64,000 bases of DNA from Jejubacter calystegiae (GTDB lineage: Bacteria; Pseudomonadota; Gammaproteobacteria; Enterobacterales; Enterobacteriaceae): positions 3,534,001-3,598,000 of the forward strand of contig NZ_CP040428.1 in the NCBI RefSeq assembly GCF_005671395.1. The letters run 5' to 3'. Numbering within the stretch: position 1 is the stretch's first letter; each line of letters begins with the position of its first letter. The position numbers and the translations under genes are program-made. Shown piece by piece: positions 47,049-57,950 of the stretch. Below the pieces are notes generated by a model. That model did not search any database. It was given only the letters and a program-made list of their open reading frames with translations, and had not been told where the DNA came from.

Positions 47049-48320
47049 ATGGCAAGCAATCTGATTCAGCAATTGCAAGAGCGGGGCCTGGTGGCCCAGG
47101 TGACGGATGAGGAAGCGTTAGCAGAGCGACTGGCGCAGGGGCCAATCGCACTCTATTGCGGCTTCGATCCCACCGCCGACAGCTTGCATTTGGGCCATCT
47201 GGTTCCGTTACTCTGCCTCAAGCGCTTCCAGCAGGCTGGTCATAAGCCCGTTGCGCTGGTGGGCGGGGCCACCGGGCTTATCGGCGACCCCAGCTTTAAA
47301 GCGGTCGAACGCAAATTAAACACCGAAGAGACGGTGCAGGAGTGGGTTGAGAAAATCCGCCGCCAGGTCGCGCCTTTCCTGGACTTCGAAAAGGGCGATA
47401 ACGCCGCTATTGCCGCTAACAACTATGACTGGTTCGGCAGCATGAGCGTGCTGACTTTCCTGCGCGATATCGGTAAACACTTCTCTGTTAACCAGATGAT
47501 TAACAAAGAAGCGGTGAAGCAACGTCTTAACCGCGACGACGTGGGGATCTCCTTCACCGAGTTCGCCTACAACCTGTTACAGGGTTACGATTTTGCCTGT
47601 CTGAACGAGCGCCACGACGTGGTGCTGCAGATTGGTGGCTCCGACCAGTGGGGTAACATCGTCTCTGGTATCGATCTGACCCGCCGACTGCATCAGAAAC
47701 AGGCCTTCGGTCTGACGGTGCCTCTGATCACCAAATCCGACGGTACCAAGTTCGGTAAGACCGAAGGCGGCGCGGTATGGCTGGATCCGAAAAAGACCAG
47801 CCCGTATAAGTTCTATCAGTTCTGGATTAATACCGCAGACGCTGACGTATACCGCTTCCTGAAGTTCTTCACCTTCTTGAGCATTGAAGAGATCAATGCG
47901 CTGGAAGAGGAAGATAAAAATAGCGGTGCCGCGCCGCGCGCCCAGTACGTACTGGCCGAAGAAGTGACCCGTCTGGTGCACGGCGAGCAGGGACTGGTTG
48001 CCGCCGAGCGTATCACCCGCAGCCTGTTTAACGGCAATCTGGGCGACCTGACCGAAGAGGATTTCGCTCAGCTGGCGCAGGACGGCGTGCCGATGATTGA
48101 ACTGGAAAAGAACGCCGATCTGCAGCAGGCGCTGGTGGATTCCGAGCTTCAGCCGTCCCGTGGCCAGGCGCGTAAAACCATCGCCCAGAACGCTATCACC
48201 ATTAACGGTGAAAAGCAGAGCGACCCGGAATATACCTTCAGCGACGTTGACCGCCTGTTCGGGCGCTATACGCTGCTGCGCCGTGGCAAGAAAAACTACT
48301 GCCTGGTATGCTGGAAGTAA
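47049..48320 (+). CDS. tyrS: Tyrosyl-tRNA synthetase
   Basis: Class I synthetase of 423 residues (E. coli 424) from [12 protein letters not shown] lies six bases before this ATG. Upstream in-frame ATGs run back into the ERIC element. The HIGH-like motif is HLGHL at about residue 45 and the KMSKS-like motif is KFGKT at about 231, with an S4-like RNA-binding tail. It is followed by a strong terminator. Confidence 0.97.
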   Translation: MASNLIQQLQERGLVAQVTDEEALAERLAQGPIALYCGFDPTADSLHLGHLVPLLCLKRFQQAGHKPVALVGGATGLIGDPSFKAVERKLNTEETVQEWVEKIRRQVAPFLDFEKGDNAAIAANNYDWFGSMSVLTFLRDIGKHFSVNQMINKEAVKQRLNRDDVGISFTEFAYNLLQGYDFACLNERHDVVLQIGGSDQWGNIVSGIDLTRRLHQKQAFGLTVPLITKSDGTKFGKTEGGAVWLDPKKTSPYKFYQFWINTADADVYRFLKFFTFLSIEEINALEEEDKNSGAAPRAQYVLAEEVTRLVHGEQGLVAAERITRSLFNGNLGDLTEEDFAQLAQDGVPMIELEKNADLQQALVDSELQPSRGQARKTIAQNAITINGEKQSDPEYTFSDVDRLFGRYTLLRRGKKNYCLVCWK

Positions 48321-48390
48321 CTGCAAGTATAACGATGAGCAACACCGGTGTCGTAAAACCCCGCGTTTGCGGCGCCCGTTGACGATTGAA

Positions 48391-48417
48391 AGGCGTGGGA
48401 CTGTCCCACGCCTTTTT
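48391..48417 (+). terminator. tyrS terminator
   Basis: AGGCGTGGGA-CTG-TCCCACGCCT is a perfect 10-bp stem followed by TTTTGTA, 71 bp after the tyrS stop. Confidence 0.9.
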
Positions 48418-48458
48418 GTATTTATGGCAGGTAAAAAAACACTCCCCGGATTCACACT

Positions 48459-49319
48459 ATGAAAAATATTCTCGCTATCCAGTCCCACGTGGTGTTTGGC
48501 CATGCGGGCAACAGCGCCGCGGAATTTCCCATGCGTCGCCTGGGCTCCAATGTCTGGCCGCTCAATACCGTTCAGTTCTCTAACCATACTCAGTACGGGC
48601 AGTGGACAGGTTGTGTGATGCCGCCCGAGCATCTGAGTGAAATCGTTCAGGGTATCGAGAATATCGGCCAGTTGAAGCGCTGTGACGCCGTGCTGAGCGG
48701 CTACCTGGGATCGGCGGAGCAGGGCGAGCATATCCTGCGTATCGTGCGTCAGGTAAAGGCGGCGAATCCTCAGGCGGTGTGGTTTTGCGATCCGGTGATG
48801 GGCCATCCGGAAAAAGGCTGTATCGTCGCGCCCGGCGTAGCGGAATTTCATGCCCGCTACTCGTTGCCAGCCTGCGATATGATTGCCCCGAATCTGCTGG
48901 AACTGGAGATGTTAAGCGGTGACAATGTCACATCGGTGGAACAGGCGGTCGCAGCGGCACGCAAGCTGGTCAGTCAGGGACCGAAAATTGTGCTGGTGAA
49001 ACACCTGGCCCGCGCCGGTCGCGATCCTCATGGCTTTGAGATGCTGCTGGTTACCGCCGGCGAAGCCTGGCATATCAGTCGTCCGCTGGTAGACTTCGGC
49101 GAGCGTCAGCCGGTTGGGGTGGGCGATGTCACCAGCGGTCTGATGCTGGTAAAACTGTTACAGGGCGCGGCCCTGAAGGCAGGGCTGGAACACGTGACTG
49201 CGGCGGTATACGGTTTGATGCAGGTCACGAAGCGCATGGAAGAGTATGAACTGCAGGTGGTGGCTGCTCAGGATGAGATTGCGGCGCCGTCCGAATGGTT
49301 TAATGCCGTCGCGCTATAG
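48459..49319 (+). CDS. pdxY: Pyridoxal kinase PdxY
   Basis: Ribokinase-like protein of 286 residues (E. coli 287). It phosphorylates pyridoxal to pyridoxal 5'-phosphate in salvage. Visible blocks are [27 protein letters not shown] and the catalytic [15 protein letters not shown] with Asp as base. It follows tyrS, as in E. coli, but after a terminator, so it probably has its own promoter or depends on read-through. Confidence 0.96.
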   Translation: MKNILAIQSHVVFGHAGNSAAEFPMRRLGSNVWPLNTVQFSNHTQYGQWTGCVMPPEHLSEIVQGIENIGQLKRCDAVLSGYLGSAEQGEHILRIVRQVKAANPQAVWFCDPVMGHPEKGCIVAPGVAEFHARYSLPACDMIAPNLLELEMLSGDNVTSVEQAVAAARKLVSQGPKIVLVKHLARAGRDPHGFEMLLVTAGEAWHISRPLVDFGERQPVGVGDVTSGLMLVKLLQGAALKAGLEHVTAAVYGLMQVTKRMEEYELQVVAAQDEIAAPSEWFNAVAL

Positions 49320-49327
49320 GTAACAAG

Positions 49328-49357
49328 GCCGCTCCGGGGGTAAGAGCGGCGCTTTCT
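49328..49357. terminator. Hairpin between pdxY and gstA
   Basis: GCCGCTC and GAGCGGC form a 7-bp stem with a 9-base loop, followed by GCTTTCT, between the two converging stop codons. It is a modest intrinsic terminator. Confidence 0.55.
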
Positions 49358-49965
49358 CAGGCGCTGGCTTTTTCCGCTGCCAGCGCGGCCTTCACGGATT
49401 CGCGCTCGCTCATCCGCTGCATAAAGCCTTCAATATTGCTAAGCCCCGTCAGATCCAGCTTCAGCGCCTGGGCCCAGCGCAGTACGGTAAACAGATAGGC
49501 GTCTGCCACCGTAAAGCGTTGACCCATCAGCCATGTTTTCTCCTTCAGTGAGGCATCCACATAGCCAAATTTTTCTTCCAGCGCCTGACGCGCCAGTGGC
49601 TTGTAATCTTCCGGGGTGTTTGGACGGAACAGCGGCGTAAAGCCCTTGTGCAGCTCGGTGGCGATATAATTCAGCCATGCCAGGGTCTGGTAGCGTTTCA
49701 CGCTGCCGACAGGCGCCAGCAGCTGCCGGTCGGCCACCTTATCCGCCAGATACTGCACGATAGCCACGCCTTCGGTCAGAATGGTGCCGTCGTCCAGCTC
49801 CAGCGCCGGTACCTGGCCTTTGGGGTTAATGTCGTAGAAGCTGGACCCGCCTTCTGTCTGCTTTGCGGCAAGATCTACCTTCACCAGGGTGAAGTCCATC
49901 CCGGTTTCGCGTAGCACGATATGGGGGGAGAGAGAGCAGGCGCCGGCTTTGTAAAACAGTTTCAT
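49357..49965 (-). CDS. gstA: Glutathione S-transferase GstA
   Basis: Beta-class GST of 202 residues (E. coli 201). The thioredoxin-like domain carries the conserved Cys of [10 protein letters not shown] at about residue 10, with glutathione contacts in [12 protein letters not shown] and [10 protein letters not shown]. The C-terminal helical domain has [21 protein letters not shown] precedes the ATG. It is downstream of dtpA and separated from it by a strong terminator. Confidence 0.96.
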   Translation of the reverse strand: MKLFYKAGACSLSPHIVLRETGMDFTLVKVDLAAKQTEGGSSFYDINPKGQVPALELDDGTILTEGVAIVQYLADKVADRQLLAPVGSVKRYQTLAWLNYIATELHKGFTPLFRPNTPEDYKPLARQALEEKFGYVDASLKEKTWLMGQRFTVADAYLFTVLRWAQALKLDLTGLSNIEGFMQRMSERESVKAALAAEKASA

Positions 49966-50021
49966 CGGTCACTCCTTAGGTGAACGGCCTGAAAGATAAC
50001 CTATGTTAGTGCGCTGCCGGA

Positions 50022-50055
50022 TAAAAAAAAAGCCGCTGGCGTGACGCCAGCGGCT
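50022..50055 (-). terminator. dtpA terminator
   Basis: On the minus strand AGCCGCTGGCG-TCA-CGCCAGCGGCT is an 11-bp perfect stem followed by nine T residues, 22 bp after the dtpA stop. It should isolate dtpA from gstA. Confidence 0.93.
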
Positions 50056-50077
50056 TTCTGATCAAAACAGGGTGCTA

Positions 50078-51580
50078 TCAGGCAGTGGCCTGCTCGGTCT
50101 GTTTAGCCTCTTCGCTGTCCTGAGTCATGCGGTTCAGCAGGGGCGCTGCCAGCATCATCAGGGCGGCGATAATGGCGGTGACCACACCAATCTGCAGGAA
50201 CACGCGGCCATACACCTCCAGGGAAACCAGCGGGTCGGTCACGTTTTCCGGAACCGCCATCAGGTTAGCAACTTTACCCGCGATAATGGCGGCGCCCGCC
50301 GTGGTCAGGAACCAGCTACCCATAATGAAACCCATCAGGCGCTGAGGAACCAGCTGCGCCACCATGGCAAGGCCCAGGCCAGAGATCATCAGCTCGCCGA
50401 TACTCTGCAGCGCATAGCTCAGAATCAGCCAGTTAACGGAAACAATACCGGCCTCGGTCGCGAACTTCGTACCCAGCGGCAGTACCAGGAAAGCCCCGGA
50501 GCACAGCACCATACCGATGGCGAATTTGTGCGGCATCGGCAGGCGATCACCCATCTTGTTATAGATAGCGGCCAGAATCGGGCTGGCGACCATGATCCAG
50601 AACGGGTTCAGGGCCTGATACTGTTCCGGCTCGAAGGCGATGCCCAGAATGGAGTGCTCAACGTTGCGAATCGCAAAGAAGTTCAGAGAGGTCGGCATCT
50701 GGCTGTAGAGTACGAAGAAGACAACCGCCTGCAGCATCAGGACAAAGGCGACGATCATACGGCGACGCGCGGTGCCGTGCATAGAGAAGGTCTCTTTGGC
50801 AAAGATCAGGACGATGCCCAGCGCGATAACGCCCAGCGCGATACGTGCGATCCCCTGGTTATGCAGCAGCCAGGTGGCGATAGCCACCAGCACCACAACA
50901 CCCGCCAGCGTCGCCAGCAGTTTGCCGAAATGCAGCGGTTCGAAGTCCGGTTTGGAACCGTACTGCTTTACCCAGCCGCGGCAGAACAGGAAGTTGACCA
51001 CGGTTATCAGCATACCCACTACGCTCAGCGCAAAGGCCACGCTCCAGCCGAATTCTGCGGCCAGCCACGGCGTCGCCAGCATTGAGAAGAACGAACCGAT
51101 ATTGATCGCCATGTAGTACATGGTGAAGGCGCCGTCGAGACGCGGGTCGTCTTTGTCATAGCAGGTAGAAAGCAGGGCGGAGGGGTTAGCCTTAAACAGG
51201 CCGTTACCCACGGCGATAGTCGCCATACCGGCATAGACCACGGCGGCATCATGGCCGGACCAGGCGACCAGAGCGTAACCCAGCGCCAGAACGATGGCGC
51301 CCAGCAGAATGACGCGTTTGGTACCCAGTACTTTGTCACCCAGCCAGCCGCCAATAGCGACCAGGCCATAGACCAGCGCGCTGAAAGAGGAGAAAAGCGT
51401 GATGGAGTCGCCTTCGGACATACCCAGCTGGCGGACCAGGTAGACCGCCATAATCCCCTGAAGGCCGTAGTATCCGAAACGTTCCCATAATTCGATAGAA
51501 AAGATGAGATAGAAAGATTTCGGTTGCTTAAAAGCGTTCAGGCTAACGCTTTCTGCTGGTTTTTTGTTTGCAGTTGACAC
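50078..51580 (-). CDS. dtpA: Proton-dependent di/tripeptide permease DtpA
   Basis: POT-family transporter of 500 residues, same as E. coli DtpA (TppB). I start at the GTG at 51580, which reads [10 protein letters not shown] against MSTANQKP in E. coli and has GAGG seven bases upstream; the ATG at 51622 adds 14 residues not found in the family. The proton-coupling ExxERFxYY motif is ELWERFGYY at about residue 33, and fourteen hydrophobic segments follow. Confidence 0.95.
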   Translation of the reverse strand: MSTANKKPAESVSLNAFKQPKSFYLIFSIELWERFGYYGLQGIMAVYLVRQLGMSEGDSITLFSSFSALVYGLVAIGGWLGDKVLGTKRVILLGAIVLALGYALVAWSGHDAAVVYAGMATIAVGNGLFKANPSALLSTCYDKDDPRLDGAFTMYYMAINIGSFFSMLATPWLAAEFGWSVAFALSVVGMLITVVNFLFCRGWVKQYGSKPDFEPLHFGKLLATLAGVVVLVAIATWLLHNQGIARIALGVIALGIVLIFAKETFSMHGTARRRMIVAFVLMLQAVVFFVLYSQMPTSLNFFAIRNVEHSILGIAFEPEQYQALNPFWIMVASPILAAIYNKMGDRLPMPHKFAIGMVLCSGAFLVLPLGTKFATEAGIVSVNWLILSYALQSIGELMISGLGLAMVAQLVPQRLMGFIMGSWFLTTAGAAIIAGKVANLMAVPENVTDPLVSLEVYGRVFLQIGVVTAIIAALMMLAAPLLNRMTQDSEEAKQTEQATA

Positions 51581-51715
51581 ATATACCTCTTTTTTTAATC
51601 TCCGATTTAACGAAGAAGCCATTCGCGTATTTCCGCTTTGCGGTTGCGCTTTTTCTTATATTGGGAGGGAAAACGGGAGGTAATGTTCCCTATCCTGAGG
51701 CATCAGGCAAGGCTT

Positions 51716-51745
51716 TTGACACACCTTGTTACACATGCCCTTAAT
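51716..51745 (+). promoter_or_regulatory. Orphan plus-strand promoter between dtpA and nth
   Basis: A perfect TTGACA (51716-51721) is 18 bp from CTTAAT (51740-51745, four of six consensus bases). No annotated plus-strand gene follows; the next plus-strand signal is a terminator at 51875-51900. Confidence 0.45.
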
Positions 51746-51751
51746 GGAATA

Positions 51752-51899
51752 AAGCTCGGCTACCATGAATGTTATTCAGCGTTAAATTTTATGAAATGGC
51801 AGTTGGTTGTATTTTTATCTTATTTTCCGCGCATTTTTGTATCTTGTGGTGATATGTCCTGGTGTTAAAGCGTAAAGATGGTGTATCAGACCATCTTTT
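51752..51899 (+). ncRNA. Candidate small RNA or small-peptide transcript
   Basis: Promoter and terminator bracket about 148 nt on the plus strand, antisense to the dtpA upstream region. It includes a 25-codon hydrophobic frame (MKWQLVVFL...DMSWC) ending seven bases before the terminator stem, but without a ribosome site. Product and existence are inferred; I do not recognise it as a known RNA. Confidence 0.35.
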
Positions 51900-51900
51900 T
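51875..51900 (+). terminator. Orphan plus-strand terminator
   Basis: AAGATGGT-GTATCAG-ACCATCTT gives an 8-bp perfect stem followed by TTT, with the T run belonging to the plus strand. The minus-strand side has no T run after the stem, so the direction is clear. Confidence 0.7.
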
Positions 51901-52001
51901 GGAAAAGTCTGGTTATATCTGTCGCTATCAAATAATAATCACTAATAATAGCAATGAGTTACCTGTCCAAAAAGAACATAAATTTAACAATATGTTATCA
52001 G

Positions 52002-52017
52002 TGTGATCTCAGTCACG
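52002..52017. promoter_or_regulatory. Candidate CRP site upstream of dtpA
   Basis: TGTGA-TCTCAG-TCACG differs from TGTGA-N6-TCACA by one base. On the minus strand a TATTAT at 51945-51950 would place the site about 71 bp before a start near 51938, a phase acceptable for CRP. The gene that would respond is dtpA. Confidence 0.45.
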
Positions 52018-52165
52018 AATCTATAGAAAATTGCTAATGAAAAAAAACAATCTACCACCTGAAGTGGTTTTTCACGGGATCGCGCCGGTCAGTGCTTCGT
52101 CGATAACAGAATCTTTTGGGAATGGCGATGCAGGAGAGTACCCCCCATGAAAGAGGGGGTAAGCG

Positions 52166-52801
52166 TCAGGGATACACTTTTTCTTTAAATTCACAGAGAT
52201 CTTCGATCAGGCAGGAGCCACAGCGCGGTTTGCGGGCAATGCAGGTGTAGCGGCCATGAAGAATCAACCAGTGGTGGCAGTCCACTTTAAATTCTGTGGG
52301 CACCACCTTCAGCAGTTTCTCTTCCACCTGCTCAACGTTTTTGCCCGGCGCAAAACCGGTACGGTTACAGACCCGGAAAATATGGGTATCGACGGCGATG
52401 GTCGGCCAGCCAAAAGCGGTGTTCAGCACCACATTGGCGGTCTTGCGGCCCACCCCAGGCAGCGCCTCCAACGCGGCGCGATCCTCCGGCACTTCGCCGC
52501 CGTGCAGGTCGATCAGCAGACGGCAGGTTTTAATCACGTTCTCTGCCTTGCTGTTAAACAGCCCAATGGTCTTGATGTACCCTTTGACGCCGTCCACTCC
52601 CAACGCCAGCATGGTATGGGGCGTGTTTGCGCGTGGAAACAGCTTTGCGGTGGCCTTATTGACGCTAACATCCGTGGCCTGGGCCGAAAGCAGTACCGCA
52701 ATCAGCAGTTCGAAGGGGGAGCTGAAGTTGAGCTCCGTGGTCGGGTGGGGATTGTTGTCCTGCAGGCGGGTCAAAATCTCCAGCCGTTTCGCTTTGTTCA
52801 T
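52166..52801 (-). CDS. nth: Endonuclease III
   Basis: Protein of 211 residues, same as E. coli Nth. This is a DNA glycosylase and AP lyase for oxidised pyrimidines. The helix-hairpin-helix with catalytic Lys is [14 protein letters not shown] at about 113-126 and the catalytic Asp is in AVDTHIFRV. The C-terminal [4Fe-4S] cluster Cys lie in [17 protein letters not shown]. Its ATG overlaps the rsxE stop (ATGA), so it is the last gene of the rsx operon. Confidence 0.97.
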   Translation of the reverse strand: MNKAKRLEILTRLQDNNPHPTTELNFSSPFELLIAVLLSAQATDVSVNKATAKLFPRANTPHTMLALGVDGVKGYIKTIGLFNSKAENVIKTCRLLIDLHGGEVPEDRAALEALPGVGRKTANVVLNTAFGWPTIAVDTHIFRVCNRTGFAPGKNVEQVEEKLLKVVPTEFKVDCHHWLILHGRYTCIARKPRCGSCLIEDLCEFKEKVYP

Positions 52802-53490
52802 GAGGCTTTCTCCGGGGTCCCTGGAATCGCCGCGCCGGAAGCCTGAGCACGGCGCGCCTTCATTTTCTCGTCAATAAGATACTTGGCAGCCAGTAACAGG
52901 CCCAGCCCGATAAAGGCGCCGGGCGGTAGCATCGCCAGCAGGAAGGGGCTATCCATATGGAAGACCTCCACCCGCAATACCCGGGCCCAGTCGCCCAGCA
53001 GCGCGTCGGCGCCGTCGAACAGGGTTCCGTTACCCAGAATTTCGCGCAGCGCGCCCAGCACAAACATCGCACTGGTGGCGCCCAGGCCGATGGCCAGACC
53101 GTCCAGCGCCGAATGGAAGACGCCGTTACGGGCGGCGAAGGCCTCGGCACGGCCCACCACGATGCAGTTGGTGACAATCAGCGGGATAAAGATCCCCAGC
53201 GACTGATACAGGCCAAAGGCGAAGGCGTTGATCAACATCTGTACCACGCTCACCACCGAAGCGATAATCATCACATAGATGGGAATACGCACCGCGGGCG
53301 GCATCCAGCGTCGCAGCGCGGATACCGACGTATTGGTGAGCGTCAGCACCAGGGTGGTGGCCAGCCCCAGCCCCAGAGCGTTGGTGGCGGTGGAGGTAAC
53401 GGCCAGCAGCGGGCACAGCCCCAGCAGCTGCACCAGCGCTGAGTTATTTTTCCACAGCCCGTCGGCAAAGATCTGTTTGATATTACTCAT
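52798..53490 (-). CDS. rsxE: Rsx/Rnf electron transport subunit E
   Basis: Membrane protein of 230 residues (E. coli 231) starting MSNIKQIF; upstream in-frame ATG at 53544 lies inside rsxG and has no homology. Six hydrophobic segments and [19 protein letters not shown] match RsxE/RnfE. With RsxA it forms the membrane core that holds an iron-sulfur centre. Its start overlaps the rsxG stop by 8 bp. Confidence 0.96.
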   Translation of the reverse strand: MSNIKQIFADGLWKNNSALVQLLGLCPLLAVTSTATNALGLGLATTLVLTLTNTSVSALRRWMPPAVRIPIYVMIIASVVSVVQMLINAFAFGLYQSLGIFIPLIVTNCIVVGRAEAFAARNGVFHSALDGLAIGLGATSAMFVLGALREILGNGTLFDGADALLGDWARVLRVEVFHMDSPFLLAMLPPGAFIGLGLLLAAKYLIDEKMKARRAQASGAAIPGTPEKAS

Positions 53491-54112
53491 GGCTCTCTCC
53501 GCAGGTGGATAACTGGTCAAGCCGCGCCGGTAGCGTTTCGGCAAACAGCCCCGCGCGTTTTACGGCATTCACTATGGCGCGTGGGGTAATGGTGGCGCCG
53601 GTAAACTGATCGAACTGGCCGCCATCCTTTTTCACCGCCCAGCGGGGATCCCCGGCGCCTTCAATCTTCCGATCGCTAAAGCCGGTGATCCAGTCGCTAC
53701 GGCTAAGCTCTATCTTATCACCCAGTCCCGGCGTTTCATGGTGTTCGGTTACCCGGGTGCCAAGAACGGTGCCGCTAAAATCAGCGCCGACCAGTAGCTG
53801 AATGGCGCCGGAGTATCCGTCCGGCGCCGTGGCTTCCATGATAACCCCTACTGGCTGTCCGCCTTTACGCGCTACATACAGGCGGTGCTCGCCGGCGCCG
53901 AGCTGCGGGTCGCTAATCAGATAACAGCTCTGCTGCGGGTCGTTATCGTAGCGCTCCGGGGGAATGACCTGGTCGAACAACTGTTTCTGCTGGCTTGCGC
54001 TTTGTCTGGCAATAGTGGTTTTGGTCAGTTGGTTGACGACCGCCGTCAGGCCGGTTGTCAGCGCGGCAAACAGCGCCAGGGTGACGCCATGTTTCTGTAT
54101 GGTCTTCAGCAT
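53483..54112 (-). CDS. rsxG: Rsx/Rnf electron transport subunit G, FMN-bound
   Basis: Protein of 209 residues with one N-terminal membrane anchor (about 12-30) and a periplasmic FMN-binding domain. The Thr of [11 protein letters not shown] is the site of covalent FMN attachment in RnfG. It passes electrons on the outer face. Nine bases separate it from rsxD. Confidence 0.95.
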   Translation of the reverse strand: MLKTIQKHGVTLALFAALTTGLTAVVNQLTKTTIARQSASQQKQLFDQVIPPERYDNDPQQSCYLISDPQLGAGEHRLYVARKGGQPVGVIMEATAPDGYSGAIQLLVGADFSGTVLGTRVTEHHETPGLGDKIELSRSDWITGFSDRKIEGAGDPRWAVKKDGGQFDQFTGATITPRAIVNAVKRAGLFAETLPARLDQLSTCGESHE

Positions 54113-54121
54113 AGCGACTCC

Positions 54122-55171
54122 TTAGCGGTGACCATAAACCCTGGGGCGGGTGTAGTGATCGATTAACGGCACGGTAATATTGGCCAGCAGTACGGCGAAG
54201 GCCACGCCATCCGGATAACCGCCCCAGGTGCGGATCAGCCAGACCAGCAGCCCCGCCAGCGCACCGAACAGCAGGCGGCCACGGTTGGTGGTGGAAGCGG
54301 TCACCGGATCCGTCAGGATAAAAAAGGCGCCAAGCATAGTGGCTCCGGAAAACAGGTGTATCAGCGGCGAGGCGCAGCTCTCTGGGGCAAACCACCAGCC
54401 CAGGGTAGAGCACACCAGCAGCGACGCCAGAAAGGCCAGCGGAATGTGCCAGCGGATGGCGTTACGCCACAGCAGGAACAGACCGCCTGCCAGATAAGCA
54501 AGGTTGACCCACTGCCAGCCCACGCCCGCCAGCAGGCCACCGTAGATCGGCGTCTGAAGCAGGTTTTCCGCGCTCTGTCCGGCGTGCAGGCCGGTCTTAA
54601 AGGTATCCAGCGGCGTGGCCTGGCTAATGCCGTCGATACCCATACGCAGGGCGTTCATCGTCAGACCGTCCGGGGTCTGGCCGCGAAAAATCACGCTTAG
54701 CGCGTCGACGAGCCCGGGAACCGAAGCGGCCAGGCTCTGGGGCGGCAACCAACTGGTCATCTGAACCGGGAAGGAGATAAGCAGCACGACATAGCCAATC
54801 ATCGCCGGGTTAAACGGATTGTTGCCCAGGCCGCCATAGAGCTGTTTAGCAATGATCACGGCAAATACGGTGCCGAGTACCACTATCCACCAGGGGGCCA
54901 GCGGCGGAACGCTAATGCCCAGCAGCAGACCGGTCAGCAGGGCCGAATTATCCCCGAGAATGGCGGAGGACTGATGACGGAGTCTGATGACCAACGCTTC
55001 GGCTGAGACCGCAGCAGCAGCGGCCAGTATCAACTGGATAAGGGTTCCCCAGCCGAAGAACCAGAGCTGTGTAGCGATCCCCGGGATACAGGCCAGAATA
55101 ACCAGCATCATTATGCGCGAGGTCTGGCGCTGGTTGTGGGTATAGGGGGAGCTTGCGATTCTGAAAACCAT
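54122..55171 (-). CDS. rsxD: Rsx/Rnf electron transport subunit D, FMN-bound
   Basis: Membrane protein of 349 residues with about ten hydrophobic segments. The SGAT motif ([14 protein letters not shown]) carries the covalently bound FMN in RnfD. RSxD belongs to the NqrB/RnfD family, and [19 protein letters not shown] is its typical start. Its ATG directly follows the rsxC stop codon. Confidence 0.96.
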   Translation of the reverse strand: MVFRIASSPYTHNQRQTSRIMMLVILACIPGIATQLWFFGWGTLIQLILAAAAAVSAEALVIRLRHQSSAILGDNSALLTGLLLGISVPPLAPWWIVVLGTVFAVIIAKQLYGGLGNNPFNPAMIGYVVLLISFPVQMTSWLPPQSLAASVPGLVDALSVIFRGQTPDGLTMNALRMGIDGISQATPLDTFKTGLHAGQSAENLLQTPIYGGLLAGVGWQWVNLAYLAGGLFLLWRNAIRWHIPLAFLASLLVCSTLGWWFAPESCASPLIHLFSGATMLGAFFILTDPVTASTTNRGRLLFGALAGLLVWLIRTWGGYPDGVAFAVLLANITVPLIDHYTRPRVYGHR

Positions 55172-57379
55172 TTATTCCTCGTGGACCACTTGCTGCTGTG
55201 CGGCTTTACGTGCTTTAACCCGGGCGATAGCGGCTTCTACCGCGGCCTTGCGCGGATCGGCGGCGGGCTGTTCAGCCGCGCTCTCCTCAGCCTGTTCCGG
55301 CTGAGCCTGATTCTGCGTGGCCTTGCGGGCTTCGGCGCGGGCGATAGCGGCTTCTACCGCGGCCTTACGCGGATCGGCGGCGGGCTGTTCAGCCGCGCTC
55401 TCCTCAGCCTGTTCCGGCTGGGCCTGATTCTGCGCGGCCTTGCGGGCTTTGGCGCGGGCGATAGCGGCTTCTACCGCGGCCTTACGCGGATCGGCGGCGG
55501 GCTGTTCAGCCGCGCTCTCCTCGGTTTGTTCCGGCTGGGCCTGATTCTGCGCGGCCTTGCGGGCTTTGGCGCGGGCGATAGCGGCTTCTACCGCGGCCTT
55601 ACGCGGATCGGCGGCGGGCTGTTCAGCCGCGCTCTCCTCGGTTTGTTCCGGCTGGGCCTGATTCTGCGCGGCCTTGCGGGCTTTGGCGCGGGCGATAGCG
55701 GCTTCCACCGCGGCCTTACGCGGATCGGCATCAGCGGCGGCAGGGGCTTCGTTTTGCTGCGCTTTACGTGCCCTGGCTTCGGCTTTGCGGGCTTCTCGCG
55801 CGGCGATAACGCTGCTGTTATCCGGTTGGGTGCCAGCCTGAACTTCCACCGGCTGTGCGGCATCGGCTTTTTTTGCCTTCACCCGGGCCAGCGCGGCCTG
55901 GATAGCGTCTTTATCGCCAGTGGAGGGCTGTGCCGCGGCCTGCTTATGGCGATCCTTACGGGCCGCTTTTTCACGCTCAAGGCGCTGCTGGCGCGCCTCA
56001 AAGCGCGCTTTTGCCTCGGCGGCGCGTCGGGCTTCATCGGCGATGGCGCGGATTTCCGCTTTTTCCTGACGGAAGTACTGTACCAGCGGAATATCGCTGG
56101 GGCAGACCCAGGCGCAGGCGCCGCATTCAATGCAGTCGGACAGATGGTGCGCCGTGGCTTTATCGTGCTGCTGTCCCTTACTGAACCAGTAGAGCTGCTG
56201 GGGCAGCAGATCGGCAGGGCAGGCATCGGCGCAGGCGCTGCAGCGAATACAATTTTGTTCGGGGCGTTCCTCGCCCATCTCACTGGCGGAGGGAGCCAGC
56301 AGGCAGTTGGTGATCTTGACCACTGGCGCTGACAGCGAGGGCAGAGTAAAGCCCATCAGCGGGCCGCCCATAATTACCATCGGCTTCTGACTGGCGCGAA
56401 AACCGGCAAAATCCAGCAGATGCTGCACCGGAGTACCCAGCCGCGCCCAGACGTTACCAGGGCGCTCTACTGCTTCGCCGGTCAGAGTGACTACGCGCTC
56501 AGTCAGCGGCTCGCCGTCAATCACCGCGCGTTTCACCGCATAAGCGGTCCCGACGTTCTGCATCAGTACGCCGATATCAGACGAACGTCCGCCGTGGGGA
56601 ACCTGGTGTCCGGTCAGTATCTGGGTAAGCTGTTTGGCACCGCCGGAAGGATATTTGGTGGGGATCACCCGCAGTTGAATATCGTGGGCATCCGCCAGTA
56701 CCGCGCGCAGCATCGAAATGGCCTGAGGCTTGTTATCCTCAATACCGATCAGGGTTTCGCGCGGTTGCAGAATATGGGCCAGAATGCGGATACCTTCGAC
56801 GATCTGCGCGGCGCAATCCTGCATCAGACGGTCATCGGCGGTGATATAGGGTTCGCATTCAGCGGCGTTAATGATCAGGGTTTTAATCGCCTCTCCGCCG
56901 CCCTGTAGTTTGACGCCGGTAGGGAAGCCCGCACCGCCCAGCCCGGCGACGCCGAACCGGTGGATTCGGGCGATTAGCGCCTCCCGGCTCTGGTGCCGAT
57001 AGTCGCTCCAGCCTTCCAGTGGGATCCAGCGATCCTCGCCATCGGCTTCGATGACGATGGCGGGCTCCATCAGTCCAGAAGGATGGGCGGCAACATGGGG
57101 CTCAATGGCCGTCACGGTGCCCGAGGTCGGCGCGTGCACCGGTAGCATACGGCCATTGCCCCGGGTTAACGGCTGGCCGCGCAGCACGCTGTCACCCACG
57201 GCGACGCATAGTTCGCCCTGCTGGCCGATATGCTGCTTCAGCGGAATCACCAGCCGTGACGGTAGCGGCACCTGACGTAGCGGGGCGCCGCTGGACTGGG
57301 TTTTCATTTCCGGGGGATGAATCCCGCCGTGGAAATCCCAGATTTTCTCTTTTCTGAAGGCGGAAAATAACTTAAGCAT
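55172..57379 (-). CDS. rsxC: Rsx/Rnf electron transport subunit C
   Basis: Protein of 735 residues. The N-terminal half has GGIHPPEMK, the Gly-rich flavin/nucleotide loop [12 protein letters not shown], and two [4Fe-4S] motifs [12 protein letters not shown] and [12 protein letters not shown] at about residues 377-427. The C-terminal third is a charged Ala/Arg/Lys/Glu helix built of about five 39-residue repeats. It is the soluble NADH-oxidising entry subunit. E. coli RsxC has the same kind of repeat tail, whose length varies between strains. Confidence 0.96.
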   Translation of the reverse strand: MLKLFSAFRKEKIWDFHGGIHPPEMKTQSSGAPLRQVPLPSRLVIPLKQHIGQQGELCVAVGDSVLRGQPLTRGNGRMLPVHAPTSGTVTAIEPHVAAHPSGLMEPAIVIEADGEDRWIPLEGWSDYRHQSREALIARIHRFGVAGLGGAGFPTGVKLQGGGEAIKTLIINAAECEPYITADDRLMQDCAAQIVEGIRILAHILQPRETLIGIEDNKPQAISMLRAVLADAHDIQLRVIPTKYPSGGAKQLTQILTGHQVPHGGRSSDIGVLMQNVGTAYAVKRAVIDGEPLTERVVTLTGEAVERPGNVWARLGTPVQHLLDFAGFRASQKPMVIMGGPLMGFTLPSLSAPVVKITNCLLAPSASEMGEERPEQNCIRCSACADACPADLLPQQLYWFSKGQQHDKATAHHLSDCIECGACAWVCPSDIPLVQYFRQEKAEIRAIADEARRAAEAKARFEARQQRLEREKAARKDRHKQAAAQPSTGDKDAIQAALARVKAKKADAAQPVEVQAGTQPDNSSVIAAREARKAEARARKAQQNEAPAAADADPRKAAVEAAIARAKARKAAQNQAQPEQTEESAAEQPAADPRKAAVEAAIARAKARKAAQNQAQPEQTEESAAEQPAADPRKAAVEAAIARAKARKAAQNQAQPEQAEESAAEQPAADPRKAAVEAAIARAEARKATQNQAQPEQAEESAAEQPAADPRKAAVEAAIARVKARKAAQQQVVHEE
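55205..55735 (-). repeat. Tandem 117-bp repeats in the rsxC tail
   Basis: GGGCGATAGCGGCTTC recurs at 55222, 55339, 55456, 55573 and 55690, exactly 117 bp apart, giving five units of 39 residues ([20 protein letters not shown]...). Differences between units are few. Copy number is likely to change by slippage without breaking the frame. Confidence 0.9.
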
Positions 57380-57950
57380 GTTGTTCTGTCGGAATCACGC
57401 GCACCGGAATGGTGTTCAAATCCCATTTCCAGTTATCGGGCGTAGTGGGGGCCGGAAGCAGCTCAATGCAGTGCGTGGGGCAGGGATCGACGCACAGGTT
57501 ACAGCCGGTGCACAGGTCGCTGACCACGGTGTGCATGGCGCGGGTGGCGCCGACAATGGCGTCCACCGGGCAGGCCTGAATGCACTTGGTACAGCCGATA
57601 CAGTTGTTCTCATCAATGACCGCCAGCATACGTACCGGCTGGGCGGCTTCGTCATCGCCGTCAATGGGTTGGGGATCCACATTCAGCAGCGTAGCTATCT
57701 TGTTCATAACCGCTTCGCCACCGGGAGCGCAGCGGTTAATATTCTCGCCGTTATTACCGACCGCTTCCGCGTAAGGGCGGCAGCCGGGATAGCCGCACTG
57801 TCCGCACTGGCTCTGGGGAAGAAGTTCGTCAATTTTATCGACTATCGGATCTTCTTCCACCGCAAAGCGACGCGAGGCGTAGCCCAGTAGCAGGCCGAAC
57901 ACCAGGGCCAGCAGGGTCAGAACCAGAACGGCAATCGCGATCATACTCAT
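57372..57950 (-). CDS. rsxB: Rsx/Rnf electron transport subunit B, ferredoxin-like
   Basis: Protein of 192 residues, same as E. coli. It has a membrane anchor at about 4-24, a four-Cys motif [12 protein letters not shown] plus a further Cys (NRCAPGG), and two [4Fe-4S] ferredoxin motifs [12 protein letters not shown] and [12 protein letters not shown]. It carries electrons between RsxC and the membrane core. It overlaps rsxC by 8 bp. Confidence 0.97.
   Translation of the reverse strand: MSMIAIAVLVLTLLALVFGLLLGYASRRFAVEEDPIVDKIDELLPQSQCGQCGYPGCRPYAEAVGNNGENINRCAPGGEAVMNKIATLLNVDPQPIDGDDEAAQPVRMLAVIDENNCIGCTKCIQACPVDAIVGATRAMHTVVSDLCTGCNLCVDPCPTHCIELLPAPTTPDNWKWDLNTIPVRVIPTEQHA

Larger units (their letters stand above)
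51581..52165. other. AT-rich dtpA-nth intergenic region
   Basis: This 585-bp stretch is unusually AT-rich for the window. It holds the dtpA control region on the minus strand, including a near-perfect CRP site at 52002-52017, plus a plus-strand promoter and terminator pair (51716-51900) that does not belong to any named gene. A TACCCCC/GGGGGTA hairpin at about 52139-52161 follows nth. Confidence 0.7.

Noticed and set aside
47577..48851. 424-residue minus-strand frame antisense to tyrS and pdxY
   Set aside because: It spans two well recognised genes and the tyrS terminator; codon-pattern shadow only.
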